Part shown: one piece after another, positions 52,557 through 61,528 of the stretch | Position numbering within the stretch: the stretch's first letter is position 1 | Layout of the letters: the number at the start of each line of letters is the position of its first letter | From: JASJAR01 sp038530285 | GTDB lineage: Bacteria; Pseudomonadota; Alphaproteobacteria; Rhodobacterales; Rhodobacteraceae | Assembly: GCA_038530285.1 (NCBI GenBank) | Contig: JBCBCY010000003.1 | Coordinates: 158,075 to 222,074, forward strand | Direction: 5' to 3' | Length of the DNA stretch: 64,000 bases | The notes under the pieces: model-generated | Databases searched by the model: none | What the model was told of the DNA's origin: nothing | The model's input: only the letters and a program-made list of their open reading frames with translations | Translations under genes and position numbers: made by a program

Positions 52557-53193
52557 AAAGACGCTTCGCCTCTTCCAGAGTATCGAACATAATGAACTGA
52601 CCGTCTTTCAAAACTGCCGCAGAACGGCAAAACTTTTCAAGGGTTTCGGCCTGGTGGGACACAACAACAACCGTAGCACGTTCCAGCCGTTCACGCAGGA
52701 GGCTGCCAGCTTTCTTATTGAACTCGACATCCGTCGTCGACGGCATGCCCTCGTCGATCAGGTACATGTCGAAGTCGAGCGCAAGAAGCAATGAAAAGCT
52801 AAACCGCGCCTTCATACCTTGTGAGTATGTCCCCACCGGCATGTCAAAATATTCCTCAAGCCCGCAGAGCCAGCGACAAAAGGCTTCGACGTAATCAGGG
52901 TCAAGACCATAGAGCCGGGCAATAAAGCGCGAGTTCTCCATCGCCGACAAACGCGACACGATCCCGCCCATGAACCCAAGCGGGAACGACACCCGGCAAT
53001 TGCGCATGATCTCACCTTCGTCGGGCTTTTCGAGCCCTGCGATCATGTTCACTAGCGTGGTCTTGCCGGTCCCGTTTGGCGCGAGGATGCCCAAGGAATT
53101 GCCCAGCTCAACCCGGAACGATGCATTCTCAAGAATGACCTTGCGTTGGGTTCCGGTCCAAAAGGACTTGCTGACGTTTGAAAACTCAATCAT
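52534..53193 (-). CDS. Capsule polysaccharide ABC exporter ATPase KpsT-like
   Basis: A 219-residue ATPase starting MIEFSNVSKSFWTG (ATG 53193). Walker A is APNGTGKT at residues 38-45, with alanine in place of the first glycine. The signature YSQGMKARFSFSLLLALDFDMYLIDEG is the KpsT form (YSxGM). It powers export of capsule polysaccharide with a KpsM permease, which is missing from this window. Followed directly by the KpsE-like gene. Confidence 0.88.
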   Translation of the reverse strand: MIEFSNVSKSFWTGTQRKVILENASFRVELGNSLGILAPNGTGKTTLVNMIAGLEKPDEGEIMRNCRVSFPLGFMGGIVSRLSAMENSRFIARLYGLDPDYVEAFCRWLCGLEEYFDMPVGTYSQGMKARFSFSLLLALDFDMYLIDEGMPSTTDVEFNKKAGSLLRERLERATVVVVSHQAETLEKFCRSAAVLKDGQFIMFDTLEEAKRLYDYETQG

Positions 53194-53350
53194 TCCGGTT
53201 TGTCCGGTGCCTCGGTGTGCATACGGGTTTATCCCCACCCGCGTTAACATAGAAACAATATCGTTTTATGGCAGCCTGCGCCAGCGCTGCGCACAGGGCC
53301 GCAGATGGGGGTACCGGCGGATTTAAGCCCTTTCACAGGCAAGTTGACGC

Positions 53351-54646
53351 CTAATTGTGCTGTTTCTCGACGCGCGTGATCACACCTGCGGCAAGTGATA
53401 TCGCGGCGGCAATGAAGCTGAACAGGGCCCCCATCTTGGCAGCTTCCTGCACCGGGCCGGAGTCAAAGGCCACCGACGCGATGAACAGCGACACCGTAAA
53501 GCCGATGGCCGCGACACATCCGATAACCACAAGATCAATGATGCGCATACCTGCAGGCAGGCCAAGACCAAGGGGCCTGGCCGCCACCCATCCAAAAATC
53601 AGAACGCCCAACGGTTTGCCGATGATCAGCCCGGCCAACACCAGCCATGTTGGCGACCCAATCGAAGAAAACTCCACGCCCGCGTTCATCAGTCCAAACA
53701 GCCCCAGCACGACCTCGACGGGGTGTTTCAACAGGTGTTCGCAATGGTTCAACAGGTCGGTGAGGTATTGTTCAGCCTCCGAAAATATTCCGAAGCTTCG
53801 GTCTGCATGGGGGATTGCGGGGATCACCGGCAAAAGCCCCAATGCGGGGTGCAACCCGCTTTCGGCAAACCCGTACCACGACAGCGCACCCGCAATCAGA
53901 TAGGGCCAGAACGACAAGGTGTTGCGCATCCAAGTGGATTTGCGCCGCAACTGGTCGCCACGGTCAAGCCGTCGGGGCAGCCAATTGAACAGGACAAACA
54001 CACCAATCGCTGCGCCCAGCGACAACAGCAGCCATTCGGGGGCCAGTTCGCCTGACGGGTAGAACACGGCCAGAATGATCAGCCCCGCCGCATCATCGGC
54101 AATCGCCAGAAGAAGCAGGAACCGCACTGCGGGGTGGCCCGCGCCAAACACCATCCGCCCGACAAGGTAGGAAAACGCGATATCGGTCGCTGTCGGTATC
54201 GCCCAGCCGCGCGCGACCGCGTCATAGGTTTCTGACCCAAGGACAAGCGCCAACCCGAGGTACACCGCAATCGGCCCCAGCATCCCGCCTGCAGTTGCAA
54301 ACAGGGGCGTGGCCGCCTTTCGTCCGCGCAAGGAGCCATTCTTCAGGATCACGGCTTCCCAAACTTCCTTGGCGGCAATCGCAAAAAAGAACGCCATCAG
54401 CACATCGTTGACGAGGTAATGCAGGCTTAAAACCTTCTCGGTTCCGCCTGAGAACTTTTCATACCCCGCGCCATAGGTCTTTTGCCAATAGCCGATATCG
54501 ACGCCGATCCAGTTGTTGAACCAGACCGGATACTCAACGAAGTGGTGATAGCTGTGCGGATCGATGTTCGCCCAGACCAGCGCGATCAACGCACCCGCGA
54601 TCAAAAAGAGCGAATAATTGGTGACGAAGTTCCAGACGCGGTACAT
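53351..54646 (-). CDS. nhaA: Na+/H+ antiporter NhaA
   Basis: A 431-residue, roughly 12-segment inner-membrane antiporter that expels sodium for protons. The ATG at 54646 has a near-perfect GGGGAGG upstream. The ion-binding pair is in LLAIADDAAGL, and PTATDIAFSYLVG is the TM4 assembly motif. It is somewhat longer than E. coli NhaA (388), mostly through a first periplasmic loop (residues about 30-75) and a loop around residues 255-310. Useful in a marine cell. Transcribed alone. Confidence 0.94.
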   Translation of the reverse strand: MYRVWNFVTNYSLFLIAGALIALVWANIDPHSYHHFVEYPVWFNNWIGVDIGYWQKTYGAGYEKFSGGTEKVLSLHYLVNDVLMAFFFAIAAKEVWEAVILKNGSLRGRKAATPLFATAGGMLGPIAVYLGLALVLGSETYDAVARGWAIPTATDIAFSYLVGRMVFGAGHPAVRFLLLLAIADDAAGLIILAVFYPSGELAPEWLLLSLGAAIGVFVLFNWLPRRLDRGDQLRRKSTWMRNTLSFWPYLIAGALSWYGFAESGLHPALGLLPVIPAIPHADRSFGIFSEAEQYLTDLLNHCEHLLKHPVEVVLGLFGLMNAGVEFSSIGSPTWLVLAGLIIGKPLGVLIFGWVAARPLGLGLPAGMRIIDLVVIGCVAAIGFTVSLFIASVAFDSGPVQEAAKMGALFSFIAAAISLAAGVITRVEKQHN

Positions 54647-54718
54647 CGAGCCTCCCCGTACCAAGTGGGGCGACGTTATCGCGGGGCGCGCGCGACGGCA
54701 ACCTGTCTTGGCGCGGGC

Positions 54719-55750
54719 CTAGGCGATGGCCGACCAGGCAAGCCCGGCCAACACAGCACCCACCATCGCAAGGGCAATATAGATCGCAAAGACCCGGGGC
54801 TTGACCAGCGCCCAGACGGCCATCGCGGCAGGGATCGAACTTGCGCCGCCCGCCAGCATGAACGACATCGCAGCACCCGGCGCCATGCCTTGGGTCAGCA
54901 ATGCGTCAATCAGCGGGACGGCGGCATAGCCATTCAGATAGGCCGGCGCGCCCACGACGGCGCCAAGAAAGATCGGTGACAGGCCGTCGCCTCCCAACAC
55001 GCCAGCAACCCATTCGGCCGGCACCCAGCGCACCATCATCGCTTCGATCAGATAGGCCAGCGAGAGCCATTTCAGCAGGAACAGCCCGTTTTCGCGGGCC
55101 GTCTCGGTGAAAGCGGACATGCGCGCCGGTTCACCCCAGAACGCCCATTTCGGCGTACCTTCAAACGGGTTGGGGCCACAGCCACAGCAGGACTTCTGGC
55201 TTTGCGCCTTCAGAGGATCGGCAAGAAACGCGGTCCGCTTGACGGCCATCACGGCAACGCCCGACAGCACGCCCATGCCGACAGCGGCAGCGGTCTTGGC
55301 CACGGCAAATGGTAGGCCGAGTGTTCCGGCGGTGATCAAAAACATGGCCGGGTCCATCAGGGGGGATGAAATCCAAAACGCCATCACCGCCGACAAAGGC
55401 GCCCCAAGGGCCAGAAGCGCGGCGATAAACGGGATCACCTCGCAGGAACAAAAGGGCGCCAAGCCCCCGACCAAGGCGGCGACGACAACCATTCGGGTTT
55501 CAGGCCCCTGAAACGCACGGGCGACCACGCCTTCAGCGCCGGATGCCTTTAGGTAAGCCACCGCAAACACCGCAAAGACGATGAAGGGCAGGGTGCCGAC
55601 AAGCGCATCCACCGCAAAGCCCAACAAATCCTCGCCAACTTCTGGCGCCAAAGCGAAAGCGACAAGCGGGATCGCCACGACCAGGGCCCAGACCATGTCG
55701 ATGTGCTGCCAAAACGGTTGTGACCGGGAAGGGGAAGGGGCGTCACTCAT
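54719..55750 (-). CDS. ArsP/SO_0444-type permease (DUF318 family)
   Basis: A 343-residue membrane protein with about eight hydrophobic segments. PFCSCEVIPFIAALLALGAPLSAVMAFWISSPLMDPAMF carries the CxC of the family whose member ArsP exports trivalent organoarsenicals. A cytoplasmic loop holds a second cysteine cluster (SCCGCGPNP, about residue 190), which may bind metal or arsenic. The ATG at 55750 overlaps the ArsR-type gene by eight bases, so the two are co-regulated. The substrate is likely a thiol-seeking metalloid or metal. Confidence 0.84.
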   Translation of the reverse strand: MSDAPSPSRSQPFWQHIDMVWALVVAIPLVAFALAPEVGEDLLGFAVDALVGTLPFIVFAVFAVAYLKASGAEGVVARAFQGPETRMVVVAALVGGLAPFCSCEVIPFIAALLALGAPLSAVMAFWISSPLMDPAMFLITAGTLGLPFAVAKTAAAVGMGVLSGVAVMAVKRTAFLADPLKAQSQKSCCGCGPNPFEGTPKWAFWGEPARMSAFTETARENGLFLLKWLSLAYLIEAMMVRWVPAEWVAGVLGGDGLSPIFLGAVVGAPAYLNGYAAVPLIDALLTQGMAPGAAMSFMLAGGASSIPAAMAVWALVKPRVFAIYIALAMVGAVLAGLAWSAIA

Positions 55751-56087
55751 GATCGTGCTCCGTGTTAGGTTTGTCCGCACAGCATTCGCGCAACAAAAAC
55801 TCTGACAGCGCCTGGGCCCGGTCGTAGGCAGCACCCACGCAAATGATCTTGCGGCCTTCTTTGGCCTGGCGCACCAACCCGGCTTCACGCAGAATGCGCA
55901 GGTGGTGGGTCAGGGTGGACCCGGTCACGCCGGTTCGCGCGCCCAATTCGCCCATCGGCAGACCACCTGGGCCCGCGCGCACAAGCGTCCGCAACACCTC
56001 AAGGCGTTGTTCGGACCCAAGGGCGGCAAAGGCGCTGGCGGCGCGCAGGGTGTCGAGGTCGTGTTCGGGGCGATTCGATTGATCCAT
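55743..56087 (-). CDS. ArsR-family transcriptional repressor
   Basis: A 114-residue winged-helix repressor (MDQSNRPEHDLDTLRAASAFAALGSEQRLEVLRTL, then ELGARTGVTGSTLTHHLRILREAGLV). There is no ELCVCDL-type cysteine pair in the recognition helix; cysteines lie at ICVGAAYD and the tail RECCADKPN, with a histidine-rich end, a possible metal site. The ATG at 56087 directly abuts a 28-base operator, so the message may be leaderless. The alternative ATG at 56129 would translate through the operator. It controls itself and the permease. Confidence 0.86.
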   Translation of the reverse strand: MDQSNRPEHDLDTLRAASAFAALGSEQRLEVLRTLVRAGPGGLPMGELGARTGVTGSTLTHHLRILREAGLVRQAKEGRKIICVGAAYDRAQALSEFLLRECCADKPNTEHDHE

Positions 56088-56115
56088 ATTTCTATAATTA
56101 TCGAAATATAGAAAT
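56088..56115. promoter_or_regulatory. Operator palindrome of the ArsR-permease operon
   Basis: Perfect nine-base arms ATTTCTATA and TATAGAAAT around a ten-base AT-rich centre, touching the regulator's start codon. ArsR-family repressors typically bind such AT-rich inverted repeats over their own promoter. A GATAAT that could be the -10 element lies inside on the coding strand. Confidence 0.7.
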
Positions 56116-56174
56116 TTGGCAAGCGGCATTTGCACCAATTGTCGCCAGGTCCCGGTCCGGCTACATCGCGGGGC

Positions 56175-56756
56175 ATGACGCTCGCCCAAGATATCTCTGC
56201 CTGCCGGTTATGTGCCGATCGCTTCGCCGCGACCAAAACGGCCCATGCGCCGCGCCCGGTGGTGTGGTTTAAGCCGACCGCACGGGTGTTGGTCGCAGGC
56301 CAAGCGCCGGGCGCGCGGGTCCATGCATCCGGTAAGCCCTTCACCGATCCGTCGGGCGATAGGCTGCGCGATTGGTTGGGGCTGGATGAGGCGGCGTTTT
56401 ACGACACCGCCAACGTCGCCCTCGTGCCGATGGCGTTTTGCTTTCCGGGCTATGATACGAAAGGCGCAGATCTGCCGCCCCCGAAGCTTTGTGCGCAAAC
56501 CTGGCGCGCGAAAGTCACTGCCGCCCTTGATCAGGTCCAGCTCACCGTGCTGGTCGGCGGCTATGCCCAAAAGTGGCATCTGGGCACCCGCGCAGGCGTG
56601 ACCGAGACGGTCGCCAATTGGCGTGACCTGGGCCCTGACGTGATCTCGCTGCCGCATCCATCCTGGCGCAACACCGGCTGGCTGAAGAAAAACCCCTGGT
56701 TTGAAGCTGACCTTCTTCCGGTCCTGCGCGCCCGCATAGCAGAGGTTCTGGCATGA
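56175..56756 (+). CDS. Uracil-DNA glycosylase, family 4-like iron-sulphur type
   Basis: A 193-residue DNA repair enzyme starting MTLAQDISACRLC (ATG 56175). Motif A is VLVAGQAPGARVHASGKPFTDPSGDRLR and motif B LPHPSWRN. Cysteines C10, C13, C89 and C106 keep a spacing like that of the 4Fe-4S ligands of family 4 UDGs. It removes uracil from DNA. The stop overlaps the SseB-family start as ATGA. Confidence 0.83.
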   Translation: MTLAQDISACRLCADRFAATKTAHAPRPVVWFKPTARVLVAGQAPGARVHASGKPFTDPSGDRLRDWLGLDEAAFYDTANVALVPMAFCFPGYDTKGADLPPPKLCAQTWRAKVTAALDQVQLTVLVGGYAQKWHLGTRAGVTETVANWRDLGPDVISLPHPSWRNTGWLKKNPWFEADLLPVLRARIAEVLA

Positions 56757-57520
56757 GCGTTCTTGATACAGCCTTTGCAGCCGCCCGCGCAGAACCCGAC
56801 GACGAAACCCGCCAGATGGCTTATTACGCCGCCTTCGCGGGGGCGGAGGTTTTCGTGTTGCTGGACGCCGAAAGCGATGGCACCACGGCGGAACCACGCA
56901 CGGTTGATCCCGGCACCGGGCCGATGGCGTTGGCCTTCGACCGCGAAGAGCGGCTGGCGGGGTTTCTGGGCGCCCCGGCCCCATATCTGGCCGTCTCTGG
57001 CCGACAGGCCGCCGCGATGTTGTCGGGGGCGGGGCTCGGGCTGGCCTTCAACCTCGATACTGACTTTGAAACGGCCTTTGACGCCGAAACACTGACCTGG
57101 CTTGCAAGCGTCACCGGCGAAACGACAGCTCAGGCCGAAACGCCGCAAGACCTGCGCGCGCCGCAGCGCCTGCCCGAGGATCTGCTCGAAGCGATTGACC
57201 GCAAGCTGGCGATGGCGGCAGGCTATGCGTCGCGTGCCGTGCTGGTAGATGCAGGTTACAAAGGCGGCGACCGCGCACATCTTCTGGCGGTGCTCGATTG
57301 CGCGCCCGAAGCCGAAGAGCCGCTGGCCGCGGCCATTGGGGAGGCGATGGCGTTCATGGGCTTTGGCGCGGGCTGGCTCGATGTGGCCTTTCTGGCCGCC
57401 GACAGCCCGCTGGCCCGGCAAATGGAAAAGGTCGGTCTGGTGTTTGATCTGCCACAGCCCGGTGCGCCGGAGCCCAAAGCCCCCGGCATGGACCCCGACA
57501 AGCCACCAAAGCTGCGCTAG
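56753..57520 (+). CDS. SseB-family protein
   Basis: A 255-residue acidic cytoplasmic protein. The N-terminal half (residues about 1-120) has the SseB pattern: AFVLLDAES-type strand, MALAFDREERLAGFLGAPAPYLAVSGRQAAAML and GLGLAFNLDTDFETAFDAETLTWL. The C-terminal half is a second SseB-like domain (VLVDAGYKGGDRAHLLAVLDC, AFMGFGAGWLDVAFL). SseB is linked to serine sensitivity in E. coli, with no known reaction. Cotranscribed with the UDG gene; converges on the ghrA-like gene with a four-base overlap. Confidence 0.83.
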   Translation: MSVLDTAFAAARAEPDDETRQMAYYAAFAGAEVFVLLDAESDGTTAEPRTVDPGTGPMALAFDREERLAGFLGAPAPYLAVSGRQAAAMLSGAGLGLAFNLDTDFETAFDAETLTWLASVTGETTAQAETPQDLRAPQRLPEDLLEAIDRKLAMAAGYASRAVLVDAGYKGGDRAHLLAVLDCAPEAEEPLAAAIGEAMAFMGFGAGWLDVAFLAADSPLARQMEKVGLVFDLPQPGAPEPKAPGMDPDKPPKLR

Positions 57521-58446
57521 TATCCGGCCGCCCGGTCCACGAGGTTCAAAAGCGGCTTGCCCGCCTCACAACGCGCGATGTTCTCGGCAATGACATGGGC
57601 GGCTGTCGATGGACGCGTGTCCGCTGCGATATGGGGCGTGACGGTCACGTTTGGGTGCGCCCAATAGGGATGGTCCGGCGGCAGGGGTTCTTGGCGAAAG
57701 ACATCCAGCGTGGCATGGGCGATTTGGCCGCTTTCCAGCGCGCTGAGCAGTGCCGCGTCATCGATCAGCGCACCGCGCCCGGGGTTCACGATGAACGCGC
57801 CGCGCGGCATCCGCGCAAGGGTGCGCGCGTTCAGCGTGTTTTCGGTCTGGGGTGTCGACGGCAGCAGCAAAACAACGATCTCCGATCGGGTCAGAAGGGT
57901 GTCGAGCCCCTTGGCTCCGTGATGGCAGGCGATCCCTTCGATGCGCTTTTCGCGCCGCGCCCAGCCAGCGACATCGAAATTTAGGGCGGTCAGGGCCCGG
58001 GCGACCGCTGTGCCCAACTGGCCAAGGCCAAGGATGCCGACGCGGCGTTCGCGCGCCAGGGGCGGAATATGCCTGTCCCACGCGCCATTTTGCGCAGCCA
58101 CCGACCGGTCGATCCCGAGATGATAGCGCAGCACATGGCCCGTCACCCATTCGACCATGCCTTCGGTCAGACCGGGGTCCACCATCCGGGCCAGCGGCAC
58201 CGCTAGTGTCGGGTTGGGGGCGACGTCTTCAACCCCGGCCCACAGGTTCAAGACAGCTTTCAACCCGGTGAAGGGCGTGAAATCAGTAAGCCCCGATGCG
58301 GGCGCATAGACGATGTAGTCGACGGTTTCGGGTGCGTGATCCAAGGCCAGGTCCACATCCAGATTGTGGTCGGCAAAAGCGGCCCGCAAGGGCGTTTCAT
58401 ACTGAGACCAACGCGCTGTGGGTGCCGCGAACAAAACCCGCGTCAC
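57517..58446 (-). CDS. Glyoxylate/hydroxypyruvate reductase-like dehydrogenase (GhrA type)
   Basis: A 309-residue D-isomer-specific 2-hydroxyacid dehydrogenase. It starts at a GTG (58446) overlapping the rodA stop as GTGA; the long upstream frame lies inside rodA. The NAD site is VGILGLGQLGTAVA, and the catalytic residues are R in NPGRGALID, E in FRQEPLP and H in TPHIAAD. NLWAGVEDV in the substrate domain is typical of GhrA. It is the distal gene of the mre-rodA transcript. Confidence 0.9.
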   Translation of the reverse strand: MTRVLFAAPTARWSQYETPLRAAFADHNLDVDLALDHAPETVDYIVYAPASGLTDFTPFTGLKAVLNLWAGVEDVAPNPTLAVPLARMVDPGLTEGMVEWVTGHVLRYHLGIDRSVAAQNGAWDRHIPPLARERRVGILGLGQLGTAVARALTALNFDVAGWARREKRIEGIACHHGAKGLDTLLTRSEIVVLLLPSTPQTENTLNARTLARMPRGAFIVNPGRGALIDDAALLSALESGQIAHATLDVFRQEPLPPDHPYWAHPNVTVTPHIAADTRPSTAAHVIAENIARCEAGKPLLNLVDRAAGY

Positions 58447-59588
58447 GGGCCCCTCGGGCGATGAACATGGGCCGATTGAACAAGGCCAAAAGCGACCAGC
58501 AGCACCAGCATCGCCGAGCCGCCATAGCTGACAAGCGGTAGGGGCACGCCGACAACAGGAGCCAGCCCCATGACCATCGACATGTTCACCGCAAAGAACA
58601 AAAAGAACGCCGCCGCGATCCCCATGGTCAATAGCGCGCCAAACCGATCGCGGTTGCCCAGGGCCGAGACGATGCAAAACAGGATGATCAGACCGTATAG
58701 GGCCAGCAGGGAAATCCCACCGATGAAGCCGAATTCCTCAGCCAGCGTCGTAAAGATGAAGTCAGTGTGTTTTTCGGGCAGGAAATTCAGCCGCGACTGG
58801 GTGCCCTGCATGAACCCGCGACCCGTCCAGCCGCCGGACCCGAGCGCGATCTTCGATTGGGTGATATGATAGCCCGCGCCAAGGGGGTCGGACGACGGGT
58901 CAAGAAACGTGTCGATCCGGCGGTACTGATAGTCTTGCAACAACTGCCAGTCGGTCCCGCGCGACGTGAACACCGCTGAAATCAGCCCTGCAACTGCCGC
59001 CGCCACGGCGCCGAAATACCACCAGGACACGCCCGCCAGAAACATCACGATCCCACCGCCCGCCAGAAGCAGGATTGCCGTGCCCAGGTCAGGCTGCTTC
59101 AAGACCAGAAAGGTCGGCACCAAGATCAGCACCACCGGCACCAGCACCCACATCGGATGCGACACCTTGTTCAAGGGCAGCCAGTCGTAATAGGCCGCCA
59201 AAATCATCACCAGTGTGATCTTGGTGACTTCTGAAGGTTGCAGCCGCATGAAGCCCAGATCGATCCAGCGTTGTGCGCCCATGCCGGTCACACCGAAGAA
59301 TTCAACGAACACCAGCAAAGCCAGCGAGAAGACAAACGCCAGTGCAGCCATGTTGCGCCAAAACCAGATCGGCACCATGGCCACGATGAACATCGCGACC
59401 AGTCCCATCGCAAAGCGGATCATCTGCGGTTCGGCCCAGCGTGACATCGTCCCGCCCGCAACCGAAAACAGCATCAGAAAGCCGACCGAGGCGGCTGACA
59501 CGATCAACAGCACCAGCCCCCAGTTCAGATGCAGGATCTTGCGCGCGCCCGTAGGCACCCGTTTGACGGAATGCTCAAGATAGCTCAT
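58443..59588 (-). CDS. rodA: Rod-shape peptidoglycan polymerase RodA
   Basis: A 381-residue SEDS-family glycosyltransferase with about ten membrane segments that polymerises lipid II for cell elongation with PBP2. Motifs are GMGAQRWIDLGFMRLQPSEVTKI, KQPDLGTAILLL, HTDFIFTTLAEEFGFIGG and the C-terminal GVPLPLVSYGGSAMLVLL. The start overlaps the mrdA stop by four bases. Confidence 0.96.
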   Translation of the reverse strand: MSYLEHSVKRVPTGARKILHLNWGLVLLIVSAASVGFLMLFSVAGGTMSRWAEPQMIRFAMGLVAMFIVAMVPIWFWRNMAALAFVFSLALLVFVEFFGVTGMGAQRWIDLGFMRLQPSEVTKITLVMILAAYYDWLPLNKVSHPMWVLVPVVLILVPTFLVLKQPDLGTAILLLAGGGIVMFLAGVSWWYFGAVAAAVAGLISAVFTSRGTDWQLLQDYQYRRIDTFLDPSSDPLGAGYHITQSKIALGSGGWTGRGFMQGTQSRLNFLPEKHTDFIFTTLAEEFGFIGGISLLALYGLIILFCIVSALGNRDRFGALLTMGIAAAFFLFFAVNMSMVMGLAPVVGVPLPLVSYGGSAMLVLLVAFGLVQSAHVHRPRGP

Positions 59589-61528
59589 GCGCGGCTCCGC
59601 GACGGGCCGGGGTCGGGCGGGGCCCTCAGAACCATCTCTTCGTGCATGGTGCGGATACGTTCGCGCTGGTCGGACGGATAAGCCTCGAGCGGGGGCAGGC
59701 CGCCGTATAGTGCATAAAGCAGGATGTCCCGCGCCGGTGGTGCTGCCGCCGAGGATCCACCACCGCCATGTTCCACCACAACCGAGACCGCGTATTTCGG
59801 CTTGTCAAAGGGCGCATAGGCGACAAACAACCCGTGGTCGCGCCGGTTCCAGGGCAAATCCTCGTTGCGAAACACGCCCGCTGCGCGCTCGGCAGCCGAA
59901 ATGTTGCGCACCTGACTGGTGCCGGTCTTGCCGGCCATCAGATAGTCTTCTTCCACGATCCGTGACCGCCGCGCCGTGCCCCGGCTGGAATTCGACACCC
60001 GGTACATGGCCCGCCGCGTTGCCTCAATGATAGACGTCGCGACGTTGACGCTGCCCTGCTCGGCGATCGGCGTCTCCACCCCGTCCACCGATTTCACCAG
60101 CCGTGGCATGACCTTGCGTCCTGTTGCGATCCGCGAGGTCATCACCGCCAGTTGCAAGGGCGATGCCAACACGTAACCCTGGCCGATAGACGCGTTCAAC
60201 GTATCGCCCGGCCGCCAGGTTTCGCCGCGCACCTGCGCTTTCCACTTTGTGGACGGCACGATGCCTTCGGCAACCGCCGACATCGGAAGATCATACCGCT
60301 GGCCAAGACCAAACTCGTGGCACAACTCAGCCAGGGGGTCGATGCCAAGCCGTTTGGCGGCCTCATAAAAATAGACGTCGCAGGATTGCACGATCGCTTT
60401 GTCGTAGTTCACATGCCCATGCCCGCCGCGCTTCCAGCAGTGAAAACGACGCCGCCCAAGTTGCAGATGCCCCGGGCACCAGACCGTTTCCTCGGGTCCG
60501 ATGACACCCGCCTTCAACGCAGCCAGACCCGTCATCATCTTGAATGTCGACCCCGGCGGATAGAGCCCTTGCACGGTCTTGTTGGCCAAAGGCCGATAGG
60601 TGTTTTCCGTCAGGTCCCGGTAGTCTGCCGAGGATATCCCGCGCACGAACTTGTTGGCATCGAACGATGGTGCCGAGGCCATGGCCAGAAGATCACCTGT
60701 TTCGACATCCATCACCACCGCCGCGGCACTTTCACCTGCCAGCCGCGTTTGAGCGTAATTCTGCAAACGCCAGTCTGTGGTCAATTGCAGATCGGTGCCG
60801 GGCGTGCCGGGGTCGCGGTCCAACTCGCGCATCACGCGGCCAGCGGCATTCACCTCAATCCGGCGCGAGCCTGCCTTGCCGCGCAGATTGTCTTCCAGCT
60901 TGGTTTCGACCCCGACCTTGCCGATTTGGAACTTGGGGATTTGCAACAGGGGATCGGGGTCTGCGATCTTGGATAGATCGTAATCCGACACCGGGCCGAC
61001 ATAGCCGACGATATGGGCGAAGTCTTCCGCCATGGGGTACTGGCGCGACAGCCCGACCTCAGGCGTGATACCGGGCAGCGCCGGGGCGTTTGCGGCAACC
61101 TTGGCGAAATCTTCCCAAGTGAGGCGATCGGCGAGGGTCACGGGCACAAAGGGGCTTCGCCGGTCCAGTTCACGCAGAGCGCGGGCCAGATCGTCCTCAT
61201 CCAGCGGTATGATCCGCTTCAGGCTTTCGACCACCGCATCCACATCGCCTGCATCTTCGCGCACGATCACGATGCGGTAATTCTGCGAATTGTCGGCGAT
61301 GGCGACACCGTTGCGGTCGAAAATGACCCCGCGCGCGGGCGGCAAAAGGCGGATGTTCACCCGGTTTTCTTCGGCAAGCAGGCGGTAGGCATCGGCCTCT
61401 TCGACCTGCATTTGGCGCATCCGCCAGGCCAGTCCGCCCATGAACAAAAGCTGCGCCCCGCCCAGCACGATGCCGCGGCGGCTGACAAGGCGGGCGCTGG
61501 CCTCAATTTCCTTGGGTGTGCGCTTCAT
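59585..61528 (-). CDS. mrdA: Penicillin-binding protein 2 (elongation transpeptidase)
   Basis: A 647-residue class B PBP. One N-terminal membrane helix (about 20-36), a dimerisation domain (ARGVIFDRNGVAIADN), then the transpeptidase: S327-x2-K330 in PPGSTFKMM, SxN as QSCD, and KTG in MAGKTGTSQV. Crosslinks peptidoglycan along the side wall with RodA. I chose the ATG at 61528, which overlaps the mreD stop as ATGA; the longer frame lies inside mreD. The tail is Pro/Arg-rich. Confidence 0.96.
   Translation of the reverse strand: MKRTPKEIEASARLVSRRGIVLGGAQLLFMGGLAWRMRQMQVEEADAYRLLAEENRVNIRLLPPARGVIFDRNGVAIADNSQNYRIVIVREDAGDVDAVVESLKRIIPLDEDDLARALRELDRRSPFVPVTLADRLTWEDFAKVAANAPALPGITPEVGLSRQYPMAEDFAHIVGYVGPVSDYDLSKIADPDPLLQIPKFQIGKVGVETKLEDNLRGKAGSRRIEVNAAGRVMRELDRDPGTPGTDLQLTTDWRLQNYAQTRLAGESAAAVVMDVETGDLLAMASAPSFDANKFVRGISSADYRDLTENTYRPLANKTVQGLYPPGSTFKMMTGLAALKAGVIGPEETVWCPGHLQLGRRRFHCWKRGGHGHVNYDKAIVQSCDVYFYEAAKRLGIDPLAELCHEFGLGQRYDLPMSAVAEGIVPSTKWKAQVRGETWRPGDTLNASIGQGYVLASPLQLAVMTSRIATGRKVMPRLVKSVDGVETPIAEQGSVNVATSIIEATRRAMYRVSNSSRGTARRSRIVEEDYLMAGKTGTSQVRNISAAERAAGVFRNEDLPWNRRDHGLFVAYAPFDKPKYAVSVVVEHGGGGSSAAAPPARDILLYALYGGLPPLEAYPSDQRERIRTMHEEMVLRAPPDPGPSRSRA

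Noticed and set aside
58447..58677. Longer N-terminus for the GhrA-like dehydrogenase
   Set aside because: The extension lies within rodA on the same strand; the GTG at 58446 overlapping the rodA stop gives the family start.
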